Positions 36,661-48,800 of a stretch of DNA of 64,000 nucleotides are shown here, piece after piece (position 1 is the stretch's first letter; every line of letters begins with the position of its first letter). The notes under the pieces were generated by a model that saw nothing but the letters and a program-made list of their open reading frames with translations, made no database searches and was not told the DNA's origin. Source of the DNA: Cadophora sp. MPI-SDFR-AT-0126 (taxonomy: Eukaryota; Ascomycota; Leotiomycetes; Helotiales; Ploettnerulaceae); the NCBI GenBank assembly GCA_020747065.1, contig JAGMVK010000006.1, positions 2,914,001-2,978,000 on the forward strand, read 5' to 3'. The position numbers and the translations under genes were made by a program.

Positions 36661-39536
36661 ACTAATAAAACTTGCTCTTACTCTTTTGTATTATTATATT
36701 AATAGATTTCTTATACTTTAATCCCGAGTTTAGAGTTCTAATCTATACCTACTACAAGTGTATTATCGTTCTAGGCACTATTAGAGCGCATCTTCTTAAC
36801 TTATATAAAGACGAGATAACTCTGTCCGAGAGGAGAGACTATATCGCGGTTTAAGAGAATAAGCTAATCTAGCATGCTTTAGTTATTTAGTAACTAAATC
36901 TTCTAGTAAATATTCCGCCGATTTCAAATCTTGTTTTTTATATTAATAACATTTTTTGTCGTCTTTATAAAGAACGGGCCTATATTTATAGCTAGATTTC
37001 AAGTATATAATAGTACTTGAAAATTACTTATATATAAAAGAGCGGGGACTAAGGTAATCGCCTATTAAAGGCAACTCAAGAGAAAGGGAAAAGTAACGGT
37101 CCTGTTAAATATTATTATATCTCCTATGTTTTACTAGACTTTTTACGTAAGCAACTTTCAACGTAACTTCCGAGTCGTAACGCCTTTAGAACCTAATTAG
37201 GGAATATCTGAGCCAGACTAGCTATTTCTTCTTACTTTACTTGAGGCTCGGATTGAATTGTAATTAGCTAAGAAAATATGGACTGTAAATGCAGGGACTA
37301 GCAAGGTCCTTTAACCTCTCCCGGAGCAGTTAGTATGGCGCAGACTACCGGATGCGTTTAATACTTATAAGATTATGACTTCAAAGATACAGCTCGGCTT
37401 ATTACCCTCCTACACATATCCGAGCTAGAACACGACCTCGTCGCTATTTTAGCCTCATTAGATTGATTAGTTGAATAGGCACGCAATTCTGTACTAAAAG
37501 GCAAGGTTAATGCTTTCGATCAGCAGCGCATTAATAGCTTCCTTCGCTTAGGCTCGCGCACTTCAAAGGCGTTAGATCAACTACTAGTCCATAAGCAAAA
37601 GGAGGGCACGTACAAGGCGTATAAGAAGACTTAGAAGCAGCTACTTTACTTTATCTTTCGGATAGTATACCTAGAGCGGCAGCCGGCTTTATACTATCTT
37701 CTGACTAGCGCGTAGTCAGTAGCGTTAGAGAGTATAGCAGATGTAATAAGTGTTTTTATATAATAGTAGGAGCTGGAATAATACAGGCATCTCCTAGATC
37801 CCGGGATACTAACCCTTTAATAGAAGTTAGACCTCGCTTGCCTCTAGTTCTATATCACGCTCCTCAACTATCGCTTAATAAGAGATATCTTTAATAGTGT
37901 TATTATAGGCTTCTTAGCTGTTTTAGGGATTAATATAGCAAAAGAGGGTTTTTAAGAGGCTACTACTTATATATCCTACTTCTTTACCTTAATTAAAATT
38001 ACTCAGATACCTGTCTTATAGTAGGCAGTAGTTGCCGCAGAAGATAAAGAAACTAAATATCTAGTAGAAATAATAGAAATTATATAAGACCGTTTTATAT
38101 ATATAATAGCCGCTCGTTAATTAACTAGGCTTAAAAACTGCGGGTCTACAAGAAGAAGATTAAGGACAGTACTACATGCCTCGGCTATATTATCTAGTTA
38201 AATAATAGTTAGAAACTTAATTATAAAGAGCTTAAACTAAGTATATTAGGGCTAAAGTAGTTTATACGTCAGCAGGTCGGACTTACCTAGGATAAGTTAT
38301 ACTAGTTACTTTTTATTTATATAAAAGAAGCGAGGGAAGACGTAGTTTTAAGACTTTAGTTATAAGACTTCAAAGACAACCTAGCTATTAACTAACTTAG
38401 CCACAGCCTTCTCACAGATGCACGAAATATAGGACTTTAAGGGCTTTATCGCTAGCTACTAAATCGGGTTCTAAAGGATAGCTAGCTCCAAGACGATTTT
38501 TTCATCGATTTGAAGATATTTATTTAGAGGCTAAGAGTAATAAAGCACTATCTTTGTTAGGTCGAGGAATTCCTAGAGCTTTCTCTTTTCTTAATATATA
38601 TAATATCAGGTTAGCCTTCCCGTAGAACGGAGCTCACTAGTCTTTAGTACTATAATATTACTTATAATTGCCGTCGGAATATCTTTATTAAGAATAGTTT
38701 AGTTACTTTTATCACCTTTTATTATAAGGGCTATATATTACGAATAATATAAAAGTAATTCACTATTACCTCCCACAAGAGCTCAGCGAGCTGCTCGTCT
38801 ACTATCTCTGGCTTATCCTGCCTTTCTCTAGGTAGCTAAAGTTACTTACGCTTAATTTAAAAGAGCCGGCCTCACCTTATTTATAGGCAGTAAAGGAATC
38901 AAGAGAAGCGGAAGCTAAGAAAGTAGCTAGGTTGTCTTACTAGGACGTAATAACTGGCTTAGTAACGTCTTATAATAAGAGTTTAAAGCACGCCTAAATA
39001 TAACTACAAACATTACTATCTGGCGTCATACTACTATCGTTATCTCATGAACGTACTTAGGAGGGGCCAAGTTCAAGCGGGACTATGGCTCGGAGCCGGC
39101 GTAAACCTAGGTAGCTAAGCAAACAGGCCATACGGCCTATATCGCAGGTAATATTTACGCTCGTAGTATCAAAGAAGCGCCTAATTATATAGCATATACT
39201 TGTGCAGAATATTGGGCTCTTAGCCGGACCTGGCACTCGTTCCTTGGATTTAGCGTCTACCTTAGCGCCTTGCCTCTAAATAGCTTAAAACGGCCGCGGG
39301 TTAATAGTCATAATGTCTTCCCGTCTTTAGTAAGAGATATTAAGTATATCGAGACTGAGATTCAAAGGCGAGTCAAGGGAGAGCTCGAGGCTGAGGTTAA
39401 AAGGCGGGTCAAGGAAGCACTTCTTCAAATTAATAACTCATACTTATCACAAGTAAAGCGGCAGAAAACAAAACGGATAGAGCAGGTAGTTATTGAGCTG
39501 GGTGGAGAAGACACTTCAGGTCAGAGGTTTTAAGCA
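36661..39536 (+). pseudogene. N-terminal half of a telomere-linked RecQ-helicase-type (TLH-like) protein
   Basis: The plus strand, ignoring many RIP-type stops, reads as the N-terminal region of the fungal TLH/RecQ-like family: VNAFDQQRINSFLRLGSR, EGTYKAYKKT-KQLL, ISG-PSRRTELTSL, NIFIKNSLVTFITFYYKGY, LPQELSELLVYYLWLILPF, then QAGHTAYIAGNIYAR and RTWHSFLGF. A final open stretch (39270-39533) is charged and ends TSGQRF. The DEAH-box helicase half that normally follows is missing, because DNA after 39536 is unrelated. Such proteins are typical of subtelomeres and can also be dispersed as repeats. Damage is heavy up to about 39.2 kb and slight after it. Confidence 0.65.
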
Positions 39537-40182
39537 TATAGATTTTTTACCTAATAGTATTTTACTACCTTATTAGCCCTGCTATATCTGCCCCGACTTA
39601 GCTAGACTTGACGTTCACTGCGCCCCTTTTTCTCTAGCCCTGGCCCTCGCTTAACCCCGCACACCAACCTCGCTTAGCTTAGCGAGCCCCCCCCCCCACT
39701 GTTTATCAATACCGACAAGCGGAATGTGAGCGGATATCGGGATGGCCTCTATGATTTCAAATAAGCATTTTCCCGGCAACAGGAGGCGGGTACGAGGAGT
39801 CGAGTAAAGAACCTTAATAGCATTGCATGTTGCCAAAAGAGAAAACTAAACTCGATGATGATTCTGAAATAGCTAGGGACACACGAGAACGTCAGCACAT
39901 GTATCCGAAGACCTGAATTTTTTTTCCCTCGACAACTCTGTACAAGTCTGAGATGTTTTCAAGTGATTTTGGGAGGGGTTATGATTTGCTTTTTTTTGCG
40001 ACATTAACCTTTTTTGCGGTATTCTTTGGGAGTGGTTGGGGAGGAGAGCGGCGTTAAGCGAGGATAATGAAGCCATTCAACATTCGCACAACACATTGTG
40101 ACAAACATCCATTCTTATTTCTCCAGTCTCAAAACAAAAATCCAGGAGATTCTTAGCAGTTTCCGATTGTCATAAAGGCATT
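39537..40182. other. Intergenic DNA
   Basis: Normal-composition DNA with a run of nine to ten C near 39690. No gene recognised. Confidence 0.4.
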
Positions 40183-40510
40183 TCATATCAGGATAATGTC
40201 CCGATCATCCGATAGCACAGAGTAACTTTCCTCGGTTTCAAATTCCAGAACGCCAACCCGTAGAAACCTCGATCCGGTCAAATAATCAGGGCACAGGATG
40301 AGTCCCATGCAGTACTTATGATCACGCTGCATGGGCAAAAAGTAAAGTTCCTCCCATCTGTGAAGTGTCGCACGGGGAAAGATGGTCTAGACTGAACTGG
40401 CTCGATTCTGAGGTCTTAGACGTCTCTCCGTTTTCATAACTCCGTCTCGGAACGAAGTCGAGGTTGTGCTGTTCTGCAAGACTTTTCTGTCTCTCTATCA
40501 GGCACCTCAA
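40183..40510 (-). pseudogene. C-terminal tail of a HET-like protein, remnant
   Basis: On the minus strand an exon-like segment from 40386 to the TGA at 40183 reads RATLHRWEELYFLPM, HKYCMGLILCP and FLRVGVLEFE, and ends DDRDIILI. This pattern (YCxGLIL...RVGxFE...I.LI) is seen at the C-terminus of fungal heterokaryon-incompatibility (HET) proteins. The upstream open stretch to 40510 (RCLIERQKSLAEQHN...) could be the preceding exon, joined by an intron ending TCTAG at 40387. The HET domain itself is absent, so it is a fragment. Assignment rests on motif memory only. Confidence 0.4.
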
Positions 40511-40673
40511 TCGTCTTATGCACTCACCTTCTATTCAGAACTTAGGGAGTGAAAATAGAGGAATAGTTTAGACGTAGAAGATTGCCTGAGAAGAATTGAA
40601 TACTGACACACTTTTATGTAATCTTATATCAAGGATATTGGCACGAGAAAGTAGAAATGTGCTCCTGAATGAA

Positions 40674-43205
40674 TTAACGTCCACTACCGGGTCGGTTTAT
40701 GATCGCGTCAATTCCCATATCCATGGATGGCAGTCTCTGTCCATAACCATGTTCACCACATTTTCTACTTCTATCATCATTTCTGCTGCGACTATCATCT
40801 TGTTCTACATCTGAACCATACTTAAACTCTGTATCGCCGTAGCCGCTGTCATCTCCGGTTGTTGCTGCTGTGTAGCGATTGTTGAAGTTTGTTGGGTCGA
40901 GCATGCGTTCGCGGCGGGCACAAGAGCGGGCTGCGGTTTGGAGGTTTTTGAGGCCATGAGACATGCACTATGGGAGTTCGCGAGTTAGCTCTTCAATTTC
41001 ATATCATATTTGATAGAAGGGGGGGGACAGTGGGAAAGTACCTTCTGCTCAACAACGTTCCATTTCTCGCCTCCGACTACGGCTAGTGGCGCCCAGATTT
41101 CTCTGCGTATCGCCATATAGTTCTTGGCCAGCTGCTCTAGCTTTAGCCCATCCCAGTCGTCTGCACTCCTTCTCTCCATAAGTCTTTCATGTCTCTTACG
41201 ACATCCATTTGCTGTCTTCGAAGGAAAGTAGGTTTGGTGAATGGGAACCCAATTCATCCCTTGAGCACGGGCAGCCATAAGGGTTTGATCGTCCTGCGGG
41301 GTCCATCCTCCGCTTGAAGGCTGAATTGAGGCTAAAGGTTGTGTGGCATATTGTAGCGTACTCATAAGAGATTGTTCATTATCCGTGCTGGAGTAGTCCA
41401 TTTTGGGTTCTGAATTCCGCGACGCGCCTGGAACCTTGTCGAAATGAGAGGAAGTATAACCTGGGAGCGATTTTGTATCCTCGGTCCAACGTGATAACTC
41501 AGAGTCTATAACTAGACTAGGAACCCTGTCAACATCGTTTGGTGTCTGTTGGGACTTACATTCTAATTGCAGCGGATCCCACGTCTCTCCATTGCTTGAC
41601 AAACATTCCAAACTCTCCTTTTCTTGCCAGAACCGCTGCCAGACATGATTTGTAGAACTTATATAACCAATGAAAGAACATGCTTGATTTTCTGGAAGCA
41701 GATCCCAGATAATGACTGGTACTGATATTATGAGCAGCGTCGAATGGCTTTTGTACATGCCTTCTATCCGGGCATACTTTGCAAACGATGGGCAATCGTT
41801 CAGCCATTTGCTCCAAGCTTCGGTTTCGAGAAGCTGTTCTCCATCTAAAGCCAGAGAGATGAGAACATGTGGTATGCTCAAATCGCCGTCCGGAAGCACT
41901 TTATTGAGCTGATCTTGTGCATATCTCTCAACATCTGGTTCTTCTGGACGTGCGGCGTCGAAACCGCTGTTGAGAGTCTGGGAAGTGGTTGCTGGAGCAG
42001 CTAAACTTTCTGGATCTTCCTCGTTCGCGGTAGTGGGGTTAGATAGTAATCTTCTTCTTTTTCGAGGGCGAGAATTGTCGTTGCAATCCGTCAGTTCAGA
42101 ACGCCTGCGTGAAAGCTCAATGCTAAGTGTCTTGGCACAAGACGTTGTCACGACGTAGACTGGTGTTCTCCTGGACTCTACCATTTTACCGAACATATCT
42201 CTCTTCGGCTTTGGATGCCTCAGATTGGCGAGAAGTTCACTATGTAGCATCGCTACTGAAAATGGTGCTTTCGACTTCCATTTGTCTAGTACTTCGATGA
42301 GCTCACAAGTGAACGAATGTGCTCCAGGTTCAGGAGCCTGGGCTTCAAATCCACAAGCAGCAATTGTTTCCTTTGTCCCAAAGATGTTTGATGTTACCGT
42401 CGCCGCAGAAGCAGCAGCGCAGCAGTCGAAAAGGAATAAAACATCGGCCTTGGCTTTTAAAAAAAGTGGTTGTATTGCAAACCACTCTAATGAACTGTCT
42501 TTCGGATTGCCGGTTCTACAAGAATCAAATTAGGTTTTGTCGAGAAAGTTATCAGTGCTGCAATATACTATAGTGTGCTTACCTATACCAGACTTGCTGG
42601 CGAGCTTCGTTCATAGCTGCATGACCAGCGTAGTAAACTATCACTAGCTTGCCTTCCTTTCCAGACTCCTTTACTAAATCTAGGGCTCTCCCCATAACAT
42701 TCTCAAGCGGATCTTCGGCCGGTATGAGCCATGTTGTGGTCTGAAATCCGTAACCTCGCTCAAAGACTTTGCAGAGGTCTTCAAGTTCACAAGAAACTCC
42801 AAGTCGATTATCATCATTCCACCGTATCAACACTACTTGAATGTCCTGATAGCGCACTTTTGAGCCAGTTCGATTTGGAAACACTCCTTGCGCAGCCTTG
42901 TGCCCGTCAGCAATCCAGAACGTCTTTCCAAGTTCTGTGTTTTCCCATAACGAAGAACAGAGTGAGCTACCTGGTCAAGTTGTGCAGCAAATTCAGAAAT
43001 GTCTTTCAAGTGATAGATTGAATGACTTGTATCATGTGTTCTTGGGGAAGGTGTGGTCATTGAACTGGTTCCTATCTATTTAAAATATTAACCAAGTGTC
43101 TTGATAGCAATCCTAGAGACTCACACTGTCGCTCAATGAACTGTAACTATCGGGCTGCATCCCATTCGCAGCAATCGTGATGAATTCCTCCTCGTTCCCT
43201 GCCAT
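40674..43205 (-). CDS. Caspase-like (peptidase C14-type) protein continuous with a Myb/SANT domain, one frame slip
   Basis: Minus-strand model: 43205-43125, 43075-42583, 42515-41042 and 40967-40674, all introns GT-AG, about 780 residues. An acidic N-terminus and DISEFAAQLDQ lead to ADGHKAAQGVFPN and a caspase-like fold: VLIRWNDDN, His in VYYAGHA, Cys in VLFLFDCCAA, TIAACGFEAQAPEPGAHSFT, RRTPVYVV. The typical family tail follows (ISLALDGEQLLE, YKSHSTLLII, CSFIGY). After a linker comes GGWTPQDDQTLMAARAQGMNW, PSKTANGCRKRHERLMERR and a C-terminal GLKNLQTAARS, a Myb/SANT-like DNA-binding region. The frame slips once at the A-run at 42925-42927 (plus strand TTT); one extra base would restore continuity with homologues. 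Predicted role: cell-death or incompatibility signalling with a nuclear output, by inference. Confidence 0.78.
42925..42927 (-). other. Single-base frame slip in a homopolymer, caspase-like gene
   Basis: Before this A-run (minus strand) the frame reads VAHSVLRYGKTQNLE. After it the family pattern TFWIADGHKAA continues one frame away. A fourth A would join both. It could also be escaped by a poor 47-nt intron ending at the run, but that intron lacks a good branch site. Confidence 0.65.
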
Positions 43206-44199
43206 CTTCGCTCGAGAATCTCAGGTTGGGCGGCTGTCGTCTTCAGCCTTGGGCACCCTTGTTTAGTAGAATAAATGGAGGCTTTAATAATCCAAGACAG
43301 CTTCAAAACCGTTGCTTCATAGATCAAAAACCTCGTCAACTTTGATGTAGCGCTGTGACATCTAAATCAATGTAGAGGAAGCAACCAACTCAAGACAGTT
43401 AAAGAAATGATCTTTTAGGTATTCACATTGATCAGGTCTTGTCATCGTTAGCCAGACACTAGGCCTTATTCGGTCACCGAAGCCTTCGTTGGTGGCTGAC
43501 TTTTCGGTTAGTTCAACTCTAATCCTCTAATCTTCGTGCCGCATTCGGTTAGTAAGCCTGGCCACTTCTACTAAGGCGCTAATCACCCTCGGCTCACCCT
43601 CGGTTCACCCGCTCACTTGAGCTGTCCGAGCAGCCCCTGAGCAACCCCTAAGCAGTACCCACTTAACTGATGATGCTAGATGTTGGCTTAGGGCGCGTAT
43701 CATGTTATTTTTGTCAAGTTTTGACGATTATTCCTGGGAGCCTCTTTGAGTTCCCAAGGATCTCGAACAGGGCCTCTATGAAAATAGATTACGTTACGCT
43801 ATGGACCACTGCCCAGGCAAACGCCAATCTCTTGATTGCAGCCTCCAGCCTTGTCAAGACAAGGCTTCCCGAAGCCTAAAATCCTTCCGCTAGGAAATAC
43901 AGCCTTCATCCCATCTTTTTGGTAAGAAATCAGGATTATGGTCAAACGTTGCCCCGGCTAATCCTTGTCATGCTGCATTGTTTTCAGCTGCCAAGGGTTG
44001 AATGACATCTAGAGCCAATCCGACCATTTCCCTGGCGGCTTCAAGCTTAACTCCTCCCCAGGATTCCCAATACTATTCTGGATTTCAAGCCTATCTTTTG
44101 TGTGGAAGTTGGAACATACAAACTGCATGTCCCTGCTGAGTCAGACAACGCCTCTCACCCTCGAACGCTGACATTTACAAATCCACTTACCAAGCGAAA
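43206..44199. other. Intergenic DNA
   Basis: Promoter side of the caspase-like gene and unassigned DNA. The open frame at 43670-43879 is not recognised. Confidence 0.4.
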
Positions 44200-44502
44200 A
44201 TGCGGCGTCTATTTCGTCGCCACAGCAAGAAGCCGGTGGAAGAGGTCATAGTCCGACCTTCATTATTAAATGCTCCACAGGCAAGCTCGTCACAGAATAC
44301 TCCGCGAGGAAGCGCATCGTCAAATACGCTGCAAGCATCGGCGGAAAACTTAATTCTCCAAGCTTCACCGTCAACTTCTCCACAAGCCAGCACATTACTG
44401 AATGCCCCGCAAGCAAACACTCCCGGCACGCATGTCTGTGCATCCATGTGTGAGGGCATTTCGGGCCTGCCACTGGACCAGCATGAATCAATTATTACTT
44501 AA
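44200..44502 (+). pseudogene. NLR/NACHT-type N-terminal leader, remnant
   Basis: A 100-codon frame starting MRRLFRRHSKKP followed by a Ser/Gln/Asn/Ala-rich segment built of imperfect repeats (LLNAPQAS, SSNTLQAS, LLNAPQANT). Fungal NACHT/STAND proteins often start with such a basic MRRLF leader and a low-complexity Ser/Gln-rich linker before the effector/NACHT part. Here the frame ends in unrelated sequence and AT-rich DNA follows, so only the leader would remain. The composition could also be a chance short gene; no domain is present. Confidence 0.35.
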
Positions 44503-45232
44503 ATCATAGGTCTAGGCGGGAACCCAAGTGAATTCAAACTCACCATGAGCCAAAAAGGGCGTGGTTACTCAGTCCTAAATAAACAGGTTATGCAATTAAG
44601 ACGAATACTCTAGATACTATAAACGCTGCTAATTACACTATATACTTTTTATTATTCTACCTCGATGCGTTAGCTAGTAATACCCTTTTAAAGTTAGGAA
44701 CTTCGTAGTCAATTTCAGAGTGGCTTGCTTAATTTTCCCAATTGAATTTTAAACGTAAAACTTAACTCTTTTCGGAATTTTGGACGGAAAACTAAGCGAT
44801 TTTAAGGCTAGCGTGCGCTATCCTCGTCTGAAATAAGACGTACCTGAATATTAATCTCCGGAACGACTTACTTAATATAGACCTATAAGATTCCAGAAAT
44901 AATGTCTACTTCTGCCTAGTCTACTCAAGGCTGCAAGCTAAAATACAGCTCTTAGGAAGAGCGGCGCTAAGCTAGAAATACTAGAGACTAAGTGAAATAC
45001 TAGTAAAGGCAACTTATAAACTGAACTATAGTATTCTAGAATATCTTCTAAGTAGCTCCTAAGCTAGTCTTAAACCTAGGGTTTGAGGTTTGGGTTTGAT
45101 TTGGCTCTAACTAGCTAACTTGCTACAGGTGCTTTTTACTCTCTCTCTAACTCTTGAAAAACAGAAACTAAATACAGGGAGTGAAGTACTATAAGTATAG
45201 AAGGAGAACGCTATATTACAGAAGGAGAGGTA
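44503..45232. other. AT-rich spacer
   Basis: Decayed AT-rich DNA between the NLR-like remnant and the minisatellite. No gene is seen. It may include the 3' flank of the retrotransposon insertion. Confidence 0.45.
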
Positions 45233-45722
45233 CTCTAGGGTAGGTGTAGTGTGAGGTGTACTATAGGGTAGTTGTAGTGTATAACGCAGGGTAGGTGTAG
45301 TGTGTACTGCAGGGTAGGTGTAGTGTGTACTGCAGGGTAGGTGTAGTGTGTACCGTAGGGTAGGTGTAGTGTGTATCGTAGGGCCGGTGTAGTGTGTACT
45401 ACAGGGCAGGTGTAGTGTGTACTGCAGGGTAGGTGTAGTGTGTATTGCAGGGTAGGCATGGTGTGTACTATAGGGTAGGTGTAGTATATATCGCAGGGCA
45501 GGTGTAGTGTATACCGCAGGGTAGGTGTAGAGTGTACTGCAGGGTAGGTGTAGTGTGTACTGTAGGGCAGGTGTAGTGTGTATCAGAGGGTAGGCGTAGC
45601 GTGTACCGCAGGGTAGGTGTAGTGTGTATTAGAGGGTAGGTGTAGTGTGTACTGTAGGGTAGGTGTAGTGTGTACCGTAGGGTAGGTGTAGTGTGTACCG
45701 CAGGGCAGGTGTAGTGTATAGC
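45233..45722. repeat. 23-bp minisatellite in the retrotransposon 3' region
   Basis: About 21 imperfect tandem copies of a 23-bp unit of the form GCAGGGTAGGTGTAGTGTGT(A)CT, ending a few bases before the minus-strand stop codon at 45726-45728. The unit contains TAGGGTA. The minus-strand open frame at 45235-45459 only reflects the repeat. Confidence 0.9.
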
Positions 45723-47253
45723 GTATTACTTGCGTACTAGAATCGAAGTTGCAGCGATACTTCGAGCCTGAGTTAAAGTTAGAGCGATATAGGTATCAAG
45801 CCACTTAGCTCTAGAGGGCCCTAAGAGGTCCTGCAGAGCCTTGTAGGCTATCGCTGTATCTCTTTCCATAAGGCCGCCGGCCGAGATAATTAGGGGGTGA
45901 AATACAGAGCCTAGGTCGCTGTATTTGCGGCGTTTAGCGTTTGCGGCCTCTGTAAGTGTAGCGTCGGCTTCCTCTCGAGCTGAGTCCTTGTTGATAGCGA
46001 CGATCTGTACGTCGTAGTAGTGCCTGAAGGTACCTAAGAGTACTGAAAAATCGGGTCGTTAGCTATTTTCAGGGGGTATAGACGCTGTAGTTGTAGGTGT
46101 AGGCTCTGATTCGATTTTCAGGTCTTCCCGGCTAGAAAGGGTAGTTATAAATGCACGGGTAACCTGGTTGTGACGTACTATCCAGCGTCTTTCGGCACCT
46201 CTACAGGTATCTTTGTAGCCTATTTGCGGGTAGGCGCCACAGGCTATACAGGGAGTAATTGGAGGCTTTACAGGGAGTAAGAGCCTGGTCCGTAGTGTTT
46301 CAGTTACTGTAGAGTCCGCTAAAAGGTGGTGTTTTTACGTGGGCAAGACTCTAAGCCAGTGTCTTCCGAGGTAGCTAGCGTTCTCTAGCATCGATTTTAG
46401 CGCTTCCTTCAATAGGGTAGGTAAGAGCTTCTCTTGTAGGCCTTCGTTAATGCTAGTATAGACTTTCTAAGCGTTCAGTAGCGCTAGATTAGGGGGTTCC
46501 GGGTAGATTTTAGGGCATATTACCTCTAGAATCGGTCGAGAAGCTGCCTTAGCTGCTTTGTATAGCCCTGGAGCTAATAAGGCGTGTTAAGGGAGCCCTA
46601 GGCCTCCTTCACTCACTGGAATTGAGAGTAGTGCCGGTCGAATTAGTGTAGTTTTATCCCCTGGTTCCCTGGCGATTAGGGCTTGTATAGTGTCTTTAAC
46701 CCTAAGGTCGGCTAGCCTCCAGAGGTCTAGTAGGTCTTCAGAGTATAGTTGGCGCTGTAGGTGTCGTAGGAGGAGGTGTATACTACCTCTAAGGAGGAGA
46801 GTAGCGTGTTGTTTAGGGAGGTTCTTCAGGGTATATAGTGCTGTACCGAGAGTATCGATTTTACCCTATAGAAAGGTACGGCGAGGGGTTCCTGGTCCTA
46901 TAAAGGTACCTAGAACCTTGATTCCAGTGGATCGAAGCCTGGAAATCGAGTGTTCAGTGCTCTTCTATTGGTTAAGAGCTATTGGAGAGCCTTTAAAGGT
47001 CTCTATAACTATAGGAAGTAGTGCTGTAGTTTCCGGGCTGAGGATATAGATATCATCTAAATAGGCTATAAGGGTAGCCTTCGGTAGAGTCTTCTGTAAG
47101 CTCTCTAGCAGTGGGCGAATCGCTAGGGAGAAGAGGAGAGGCGCTATAGGGTCCCCCTGACGTACTCCTTCAGCGCTTGCTAGCGTTTGACCGCTAGAAG
47201 TCACTAAAAGCGAGGGTTGGTTATAGGCCCATTTAGCGGTTCGATAAAGGGTA

Positions 47254-47258
47254 GGGGG
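47254..47258 (-). other. Single-base frame slip in a C-run, retrotransposon ORF
   Basis: Upstream and downstream RT segments lie in different frames that meet at this five-base C-run (minus strand). With four C the reading KYAPTLYRTAKW would be continuous. Confidence 0.6.
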
Positions 47259-48419
47259 CGTATTTAGCGGTCGCTACCGCTATCGAGGTACGGCCTATAC
47301 GATTATAGGCGTTAACAAGGTCTAGGGAGGCGATTCGTTGTGTTTTCAGGCGGTTTAGACCGCTAATTGCTTCGTCCAGAAGGAAGATTATAGGCTCTAC
47401 TCCCCCTGGAGTGCTTACCCCTAACTGGTTTGGTAGAAGCATCGAGGCCCTGAAGGAGGAAATAAGGATCGCCTTTAGAGCTATCTTATAGATAAGGTCC
47501 CCTATAGCAATAGGTCGTACACCTCTGTCAGGCTTCTAAAGGCCTATAAGTCGGGAGGCGCATAGAAGGTCGACCCCTGGAGCGGTACCCTGTTGAATCA
47601 TATTCGCTAGGTGTGTAAGCGCTGTAACTACAGGGCTTTCAGGGGCTGTAACCGCTATATCGAGTAGTAGGCGTGTCCACCCGCTAAGGCCAGGGGCTTT
47701 CTCCCTGTTTATTGATCGAATAGCCTTCAGGGTAGTTTCAGTGTGTATATTCTGTCCCGGGGAGGGATTAGCGTTGCCGAAGGGGTTCTGGTGGCCTATA
47801 GGGTATTTGGAGTATAGGGTATTTAGTGTCTCTGTAGTTTCCGGTGCTAGGGGCGTAGGGTCGATAAGAGCCCTGGAGGCCTTCCCTAAGTAGCCCTTTT
47901 CCAGTAGTTTTACCGCTCGATTTGCCGGGGTATCGTTTTTAGGGGTTCCAGGGGGTTCCAGGGGTCTTTCAGGGACGTCGGGTAGTGTTGTAGGGTAGGC
48001 TTTTAGTGTTTTAGCGACCTCTTCCTTCTGTAGCCCTATGCCGAGTACCCTGAGGAGTAGTAAGAAGTCTAGTAACTGCTTCTCCCTAGGTTGCCGTAGG
48101 AACGCTAATGCAGCTCTATTAGCTGCTTCTGCGAATAGCGTAGCTTGCCTGGCGTGTAGGCGTTTTTCCGGGATCGGTACCCTACTATACGCTAGTAGAG
48201 TTTGTACTGAAGGCTTCTGTAGGCTAGGACCTATAGTGTTTATATGGTCTGTAGCGCTTTGCGTGTTTAGAGGGGTCTGGTCTTGTAGAGGTATAGGCGT
48301 TGTTGAGACCTGGGGGCGGTGGATCGATTGCTGGAGGCCATAGGGTAGGCTAGATGTAACGGAGGCTATAGGGCCTCTTGGTGCTGATAGCGCTGTAGCA
48401 CGACCCTGTACTGTTGGGT

Positions 48420-48800
48420 TATAGGGTAGGCTCGTTATGGAGGCCTTGGAGGGTAGCTGAGTTGTGGAGGTCTTGGAGGGTCGGCTAGTTGTAGAGGCCT
48501 TGGAGGGTAGCTGAGTTGTAGAGGCCTTGGAGGGTTGCTGAGTTGTGGAGGTCTTGGAGGGTAGGCCGGCTGTAGAGGCCTTGGAGGGTAGCTGAGTTGT
48601 AGTAGTCTTAGAGGGTAGGCCAGCTGTAGAGGCCTTGGAGGGTTGCTGAGTTGTAGTAGTTTTGGAGGGTAGTTGAGTTGTGGAGGTCTTGGAGGGTAGG
48701 CTAGCTGTGGAAGCTTTGGAGGGTAGGCTAGCTATGGAGGCCTTAAAGGGTAGGCTAGCTGTGAAGGCCTTAGAGGGTAGTCGAGTTGTAGTAGGCAGGT
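48420..48800 (-). repeat. 27-bp coding repeat array within the retrotransposon ORF
   Basis: About a dozen copies of a 27-bp unit encode QLPSKASTT-like nonapeptides on the minus strand. The unit length is a multiple of three and the array is in the frame of the ATG at 49734, so copy-number change would not break the ORF. Confidence 0.8.

Noticed and set aside
45235..45459. Minus-strand open frame with repeated HTTPALRYTLHLP-like peptides
   Set aside because: It is a by-product of the 23-bp minisatellite, whose unit length is not a multiple of three, so all frames rotate through the same peptides.
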